Source of the DNA: Dipylidium caninum
Taxonomy: Eukaryota > Platyhelminthes > Cestoda > Cyclophyllidea > Dipylidiidae
NCBI GenBank assembly: GCA_017562135.1
Contig: QEYB01000926.1
Location: 434,001 to 498,000, forward strand
Direction of reading: 5' to 3'
Length of the DNA stretch: 64,000 nt
The number at the start of each line of letters is the position of its first letter. The first letter of the stretch is position 1. The notes beneath the pieces were generated by a model. The model made no database searches and had not been told where the DNA came from. It was given only the letters and a program-made list of their open reading frames with translations. Below are positions 61,901-64,000 of this stretch, piece by piece. The position numbers and the translations under genes are program-made.

Positions 61901-63577
61901 GGTTGGTGGACATTTCCGTGGCCACTTTCCCCTTGCACTCACGTCTCGTCTGACGTAGAACAAGTGTTTTGAAGTGAACTTGGCTACGTGGTATGCACCC
62001 GGCCGCCACCGACAGTCCCCAGGAGGGCGCGGTGGACGGAAGACAGAGGAAGATAACCGTTTAGTGGTGCTTCTACTCAATCGAGTCGTCAGATTGAGGG
62101 AGGCGGTGGCGGTGGGAATGGGCAAAGAAGGCATTTCTTTCGATCGAAATGATATTCATCTGTTACTTATTTGCCTTGCATCTGAAAACACCAGCCTCGC
62201 AAATCTTTCCGCCGCACTGCTGCACCCCTCCGCGCCGACTCCCGACCACCAACAGCAGGGAAGAGGGACGCGAAGCGCGAGGGTGGTGGAGTTGGATGTA
62301 GGGGCTTGGAGGCAAATGATTTATCAGTGGGAGGACCGCTTCGGCAGAGCGGAAGTACATTTTGGTTACATGCCCCAAAAGATAACTGCCGATGCCTTAA
62401 TTCATGTCCAAACCTTGCCAACTTTCCTGGGTGAGGCTCGGCCAGACTGCCAATGCTGCTCCATTCCCTCTTCCACCTCCTCAACGATGGCCTCATTCCT
62501 CCCCTCGGAAGGCCAGAATTTAGCTTTCCGGTGGCACGTCTTCACGTCCACTTCGACCTGCTGGACCTCGGACACGTGGCGCCGGCGGCGGGGCGGAAGG
62601 AGTTGAGGCACTCCGATTCTCTAGCCCATTATGCGCCGCGGATCTGACTTATCATGCTAATTAGGTCGTAAGTTGTGGTCACGTCCGCCTCATCCTTCCC
62701 ACTGGCAGACAGGGATGCCGATGGACTTGCCTATCACATGACACGATTACGTGGCCTTCCGGGGAGGAGTCGAGGCTATATCCAGCTTATCACGCTTTTC
62801 AGGCGACTCGGACGGCTCGGAGTATGATCCCGGCAAGGCGGACGTGGACGAGGCGGGGATGAGCGCGAAACGCCTGGTTCGACGAATCCGTCGACACTTG
62901 AATTATCTGGATAAACACTGGGCCGAGTTGAATTGCTCCATGACGGCTTTTAGGCAACAACTGGACAAAGCCTTTCAGGTTTAGGCGGTGGGACACTTGT
63001 TGAGAAGCACCTCCTTTGTGGGGATGAGTAAAAATAATAGCAATTTTCGTGTAGAAATTAACCGTCTTCGAGAGGGTTTTGGACGATGCGGAGCGCGAAT
63101 TGGAGGCGGCGCAAAAACTACTCCTCTCCAACGACCCCGCCGCCTATTCCACCGACGAGCAAACATTACAGGTAAATTTGGTAAGAACTTCCCTCCTCCT
63201 CGTCAAACCGATGCTAGTGGGTTCCCCGCCGCCGTTACTCTCGCCATTCCTGAGGAGATGGCGACTGTGCGAGGAGGCGCTGTCCGCTTGGAGGCGAAAG
63301 CGTATCTTCCTCGTCCACCCTACCGCGACATTGCCAGTCCTCGGACGCGACAGGCGGTCGGAGAGAGCGGGCGGTTCATGAGATTTTCAGGACCTTAGGC
63401 TAATTGCATAGTTAAACAGGTTTTCCCTTTATCCTTCGCCTTGCAGATGCTCTGGGACATGTGCGCCTCCATAACTCACGCAATCGCAGGTCTGGACGGT
63501 CAGGCCTTGTGTCTCAGCAACGACGGCACCATCATCTCCCACGTCCTCATCTCTCGTCTCGACGGACTCAAAATCGG
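32548..63577 (+). CDS. DMD: Dystrophin/utrophin-family protein, both ends incomplete
   Basis: About 50 exons encode some 3,500 residues: tandem calponin-homology (CH) domains at the N-terminus, a Ser/Thr-rich hinge, then a long spectrin-repeat rod. Dystrophin links F-actin to the membrane glycoprotein complex in muscle. I prefer dystrophin over beta-spectrin, spectraplakin or nesprin for three reasons. The CH2 motif NYTTSWRDGLAFLAV...RPELFDY resembles dystrophin's. The CH pair runs straight into a hinge and repeats with no plakin module. The second to third repeat boundary (W-x(3)-V-E-W...RLQNALLHWRHFEEEADVL...WL) parallels the human one. Repeats are irregular in length, as in dystrophin. The N-terminal exon(s) upstream of 32548 and the WW, EF-hand, ZZ and syntrophin-binding regions are not in view; the latter should lie past the window. 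Exons are itemised in the segment entries. Confidence 0.85.
36491..38501 (+). CDS. DMD: Dystrophin segment: hinge 1 and repeats 1-3
   Basis: Exons 36491-36928, 37304-37650 and 38021-38501, phases 0-0, 0-2 and 2-0. The first opens with about 55 Ser/Thr-rich residues (hinge 1). It then gives the first spectrin repeat, FQRHVERSLAWMLSMEEKLG, comparable to the human repeat-1 start with L-x-W-L-L-S-A-E-D. The third holds the best family match: helix C with TQWTHLVEWVHTHYARLQNA, then helix A of the next repeat with HWRHFEEEADVLTEWLGHLE. The tail of this exon is Glu/Lys/Ala-rich and leads into a 2.4-kb intron that contains two long direct repeats and microsatellites. Confidence 0.88.
39443..39938 (+). 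repeat. Direct repeat, copy A (about 0.5 kb)
   Basis: First of two diverged, same-orientation copies inside the intron 38502-40936. Landmarks shared with copy B: an opening TTTAAATCTGATTGG / TTTAAACCTGATTGG, then AAGCATAGG, GGTGCCA, TCAACGGTAG, and a closing GCACGACGCCGGAGGCCTCA (20 bases identical in both). No coding frame runs through it and no terminal inverted repeat was seen. Confidence 0.85.
39975..40498 (+). repeat. Direct repeat, copy B (about 0.52 kb)
   Basis: Second copy, starting some 35 bases after the end of copy A. It matches copy A in order and orientation over its whole length, with many substitutions and small indels. The closing 20 bases, GCACGACGCCGGAGGCCTCA, are identical to copy A. 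Most likely an old tandem duplication or two members of an unnamed interspersed repeat family. Confidence 0.85.
40764..40792 (+). repeat. (CA)n microsatellite
   Basis: CA dinucleotide run in the intron 38502-40936, between the direct repeats and the next rod exon. Confidence 0.85.
40883..40918 (+). repeat. (GA)n microsatellite
   Basis: About 36 bases of GA repeats ending some 18 bases before the acceptor of exon 40937-41179. The usual pyrimidine tract is therefore confined to the short CTTCTTCTGCCTCTAG stretch. Confidence 0.9.
40937..43814 (+). CDS. DMD: Dystrophin segment: rod repeats, 40.9-43.8 kb
   Basis: Exons 40937-41179, 41409-41483 (uncertain), 42332-42428, 42916-43194, 43283-43447 and 43693-43814. 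Helix C and helix A signatures are visible: LSRYETRWAQLLASL, FERRAEKLLNWLDSRIECLE, FEDIEERWSLLDQFYKKATL and VEAFRQWLDTARTV. The 75-nt exon 41409-41483 has a good acceptor but a weak GTAACA donor. Because it is in phase 0 on both sides it can be skipped without frame change. The exon at 42332 is hydrophilic and linker-like. Confidence 0.75.
44303..46852 (+). CDS. DMD: Dystrophin segment: rod repeats, 44.3-46.9 kb
   Basis: Exons 44303-44470, 44981-45196, 45288-45641, 45734-45932, 46114-46220 and 46700-46852, with compatible phases throughout. Repeat helices are clear, for example VADQWREVRHLINERVPMLQ, LGELKRTWNRVKELTNENIL and MLDMDELQKWISKAKHRLGK. Exon 44981-45196 has no GT donor that keeps the frame. 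The frame-keeping boundary is AAG|GCGAGC, a GC-AG type intron. Exon 45288-45641 contains a Ser/Pro/Glu-rich linker between helices. Confidence 0.78.
46853..47086 (+). other. Stop-free candidate intron (234 nt) in the rod region
   Basis: Bounded by donor CAG|GTACGT and acceptor TTTCCCAG|CTT, both phase 0. It is exactly 78 codons long and contains no stop in the coding frame, so exons 46700-46852 and 47087-47383 also read as one continuous exon. Its translation is Pro/Val-rich, without helix-repeat character, which favours an intron. It could be retained without breaking the protein. Confidence 0.65.
47087..49189 (+). CDS. DMD: Dystrophin segment: rod repeats, 47.1-49.2 kb
   Basis: Exons 47087-47383, 47593-47925, 48006-48164, 48246-48548, 48790-49053 and 49166-49189, every junction in phase 0. 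Heptad-rich helices are evident, for example LIQRLEELKRMKERTEEMQA, DLIERIRDVQKLLDRVEYVV and LDELLVQIEAEVPQIEG. The last is a 24-nt microexon encoding VFLNFYEQ, flanked by AATGCAG and GTAAGC. Because all phases are 0, many exons here could be skipped without frame change. Confidence 0.78.
49762..52270 (+). CDS. DMD: Dystrophin segment: rod repeats, 49.8-52.3 kb
   Basis: Exons 49762-49866, 49941-50045, 50125-50409, 50573-50799, 50891-51032, 51106-51473, 51597-51834 and 51914-52270. Internal phases (0 or 2) all match. Repeat signatures include KLWTDSRARLSWQWEQFSQL, NELLACVRWLEAVLETQKGR and FWQEYGSLWQTFMNEA, with paired helices of spectrin-repeat spacing. Exon 51106-51473 includes an acidic linker near its end. 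Exon 51914-52270 ends KKEL at a strong GTAAGT donor. Confidence 0.8.
52491..52825 (+). repeat. Diverged tandem repeat, units of about 150-170 bases
   Basis: The intron after 52270 contains recurring landmarks ACTACTTATGTATTTAAGTA (52491), ACTGCTTATGCGTTTAAGTA (52643) and ACTACTTATATAAGTGAGTA (52802). Between them each unit has TTCACCCT...AGTGAA, an imperfect inverted repeat (at 52556 and 52724). Two full units and the start of a third are present. Confidence 0.6.
53224..53260 (+). other. Candidate 37-nt frame-breaking exon
   Basis: Acceptor CTCACTACAG and donor GTGAGT flank 37 bases that read ADIILPWADAPL in the incoming phase. The length is not a multiple of three. Skipping it joins 52270 to 54198 in phase 0. 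Including it would shift exon 54198-54431 into a frame that stops within that exon. Confidence 0.35.
54198..55649 (+). CDS. DMD: Dystrophin segment: rod repeats, 54.2-55.6 kb
   Basis: Exons 54198-54431, 54599-54772, 54993-55046 and 55578-55649, all phase 0. Helices: GIEKSLTEWKSVARLLRIEQ, SSARKLAFWLNTVSGYLNST and RQRLAEATANYSWRSLIE. The donor of 54993-55046 (GTGTTT) is weak and its end should be treated as provisional. Exon 55578-55649 encodes a short stretch ending AVIQIQLQ before GTACGT. Confidence 0.68.
56618..56745 (+). CDS. DMD: Dystrophin rod exon with an apparent one-base frameshift
   Basis: Acceptor ATTCCAG and donor GTAAGT are good. The exon enters in phase 0, and the next exon (57654) needs phase 1. 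The length should therefore be 3n+1, but it is 128 (3n+2). The first part reads YAIELDARKPQLDKLAIEAA then RLDED. From about 56696 the coding character moves to another frame and reads RDKQLTASQAERLSGM up to the donor. Both parts are typical helix sequence. One surplus base near GAGGATCCGCGAC explains everything. It could be an assembly or sequencing error, or a real allele or mutation. Confidence 0.7.
57654..58294 (+). CDS. DMD: Dystrophin segment: long Ser/Thr/Pro/Glu-rich insert exon
   Basis: Single 641-nt exon, phase 1 in and phase 0 out. It begins with a helical stretch (TSLNRVVRTIKRTVNELVND) and then gives about 180 residues rich in Ser, Thr, Pro and Glu with no repeat pattern, for example TPEVATTSPEHKEESELPG. 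It is positioned like a dystrophin hinge but is much longer than the human hinges. Internal ATG codons mean an internal start cannot be excluded. Confidence 0.75.
58734..60688 (+). CDS. DMD: Dystrophin segment: 58.7-60.7 kb, linker and rod repeats
   Basis: Exons 58734-59055, 59198-59400, 59673-59827, 60072-60348, 60425-60504 and probably 60655-60688 (34 nt). Repeat signatures: CWNATSAQVKARLDELEKMM, LERELDRWLSRAEADLTGAL and RADQETIQARWSQLVAR. Exon 58734-59055 continues the Pro/Ser-rich linker before returning to helix. Exons 60072-60348 and 60425-60504 are again low in helix (many Ser, Arg, Pro), suggesting a second hinge. The 34-nt exon is inferred mainly because it converts phase 2 to phase 0, as the next exon requires; its acceptor AATAG is weak. 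Confidence 0.7.
61534..63577 (+). CDS. DMD: Dystrophin segment: last rod repeats in the window
   Basis: Exons 61534-61635, 61781-61838 (or to 61875), 62803-62978, 63073-63171 and 63447-63577. Sequence: MNDWLAHQDANFHQLKGTVG; then VLEEELRHQRFQVEELLEHG; then RLVRRIRRHLNYLDKHWAEL, a helix C with the conserved Trp; then RVLDDAERELEAAQKLLLSN. The donor at 61838 (phase 1) joins 62803 directly. The donor at 61875 (phase 2) would need an extra exon between them. The last exon ends in phase 2 at GTGAGT. A continuing open frame at 61959-62606 is treated separately. Confidence 0.68.
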
Positions 63578-64000
63578 GTGAGTCTCTTGATCAGAAGGGT
63601 CCCCTTCCACCGTGCTCAACACCCACTTCACTTCCTCTCGCCTCTTGACGAGATGATCCACACTCCCGTCCAGCGTTTTGCAGACATCTCCAGAAGTTCA
63701 GGCGAGGCCAACACCATCGCTTCCCGGTTATGCGTTATTCCTGGCTGCCAGACAGCCATTCTTACTTTCGCCCCCCAATCGACGCAGTACGGGTCGCCTC
63801 GCCCCGCCCTCGCCACCCACCCCCGTCGCCTCCGTTGCGTCAGACGCAAGCGCGACACTCGTGTTTTTGCCCACATTTAAACGTCGCAACGTGGATGGTT
63901 TTTATGCCCATTTCTTTTGTTCAAGCTTCTTGAAATAATCCTTCTGCGATCACGAGTGCTGGCAAACTTTCGACCGCGATGGTGGGAAACTCCAACCACA
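63578..64000 (+). other. Window end, intron of the dystrophin-type gene
   Basis: Follows the GTGAGT donor at 63578. Three overlapping open frames (63461-63880, 63678-63938, 63730-63933) are proline- and serine-rich and have no domain. The final 45 bases contain a possible exon start after CACGAG, but too little is visible to judge. Confidence 0.4.

Noticed and set aside
32548..63577. Beta-spectrin, nesprin or spectraplakin as the identity of the large rod gene
   Set aside because: Repeat spacing is too irregular for beta-spectrin and there is no plakin or SH3 module after the CH pair. The CH2 and repeat 2/3 motifs fit dystrophin best, although a nesprin cannot be fully excluded without a search.
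63957..64000. Possible EF-hand fragment (TFDRDGGKL) at the window end
   Set aside because: It is only a few residues long, and the frame required by the previous exon (phase 2) does not give this reading.
1..64000. CRISPR arrays, operons, tRNA or rRNA genes, viral genes
   Set aside because: None seen. The spaced repeats present are microsatellites or the intronic repeats described.

Overview
The window is animal nuclear DNA. It holds four multi-exon protein genes separated by GT-AG introns, and no operons, phage genes or intact transposons. The gene set (a many-EGF protein, eIF3g, a TCF/LEF factor and a dystrophin-type rod protein) is metazoan. Divergent protein sequence, very short exons, a mixture of tiny and kilobase introns and moderate GC suggest a flatworm, perhaps a tapeworm. 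That taxonomic guess is an inference and was not tested by any search.

Layout. (1) About 0.9-8.2 kb, plus strand: a protein of about 17 EGF/laminin-EGF-like modules (MEGF/Draper type). Its 5' end is unresolved and no transmembrane segment was found. (2) 9,992-14,366, minus strand: translation initiation factor eIF3 subunit G, complete from the middle region to the stop codon, with the N-terminal exon not located. Genes 1 and 2 are tail to tail. (3) 17,800-23,338, minus strand: a complete-looking TCF/LEF HMG-box transcription factor of four coding exons. (4) From 32,548 to beyond the useful end of the window, plus strand: a very large dystrophin/utrophin-family gene. The readable part has about 50 exons and encodes two calponin-homology domains, a hinge and a long spectrin-repeat rod. 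The WW/EF/ZZ C-terminal region must lie beyond the window. Genes 3 and 4 are head to head across about 9 kb of AT-rich and microsatellite-rich DNA.

Exon models were built by hand from reading frame, splice-site motifs and exon phase. In almost every case the end phase of one exon matches the start phase of the next, which is the main support for the models. The four genes do not form one pathway: a secreted or surface EGF protein, a general translation factor, a Wnt-pathway transcription factor and a muscle/cytoskeletal linker.

The most unusual observations are all in or near the dystrophin-type and TCF genes. They are: a one-base frameshift inside an otherwise open rod exon; a stop-free, 3n-long candidate intron; a likely GC-AG intron; a 37-nt exon with good splice sites that would break the frame; a 213-residue Ser/Thr/Pro/Glu-rich insert; two diverged ~0.5-kb direct repeats; and a TCF gene whose first coding exon cannot encode a beta-catenin-binding N-terminus. 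I found no evidence for a wholly new biological system.
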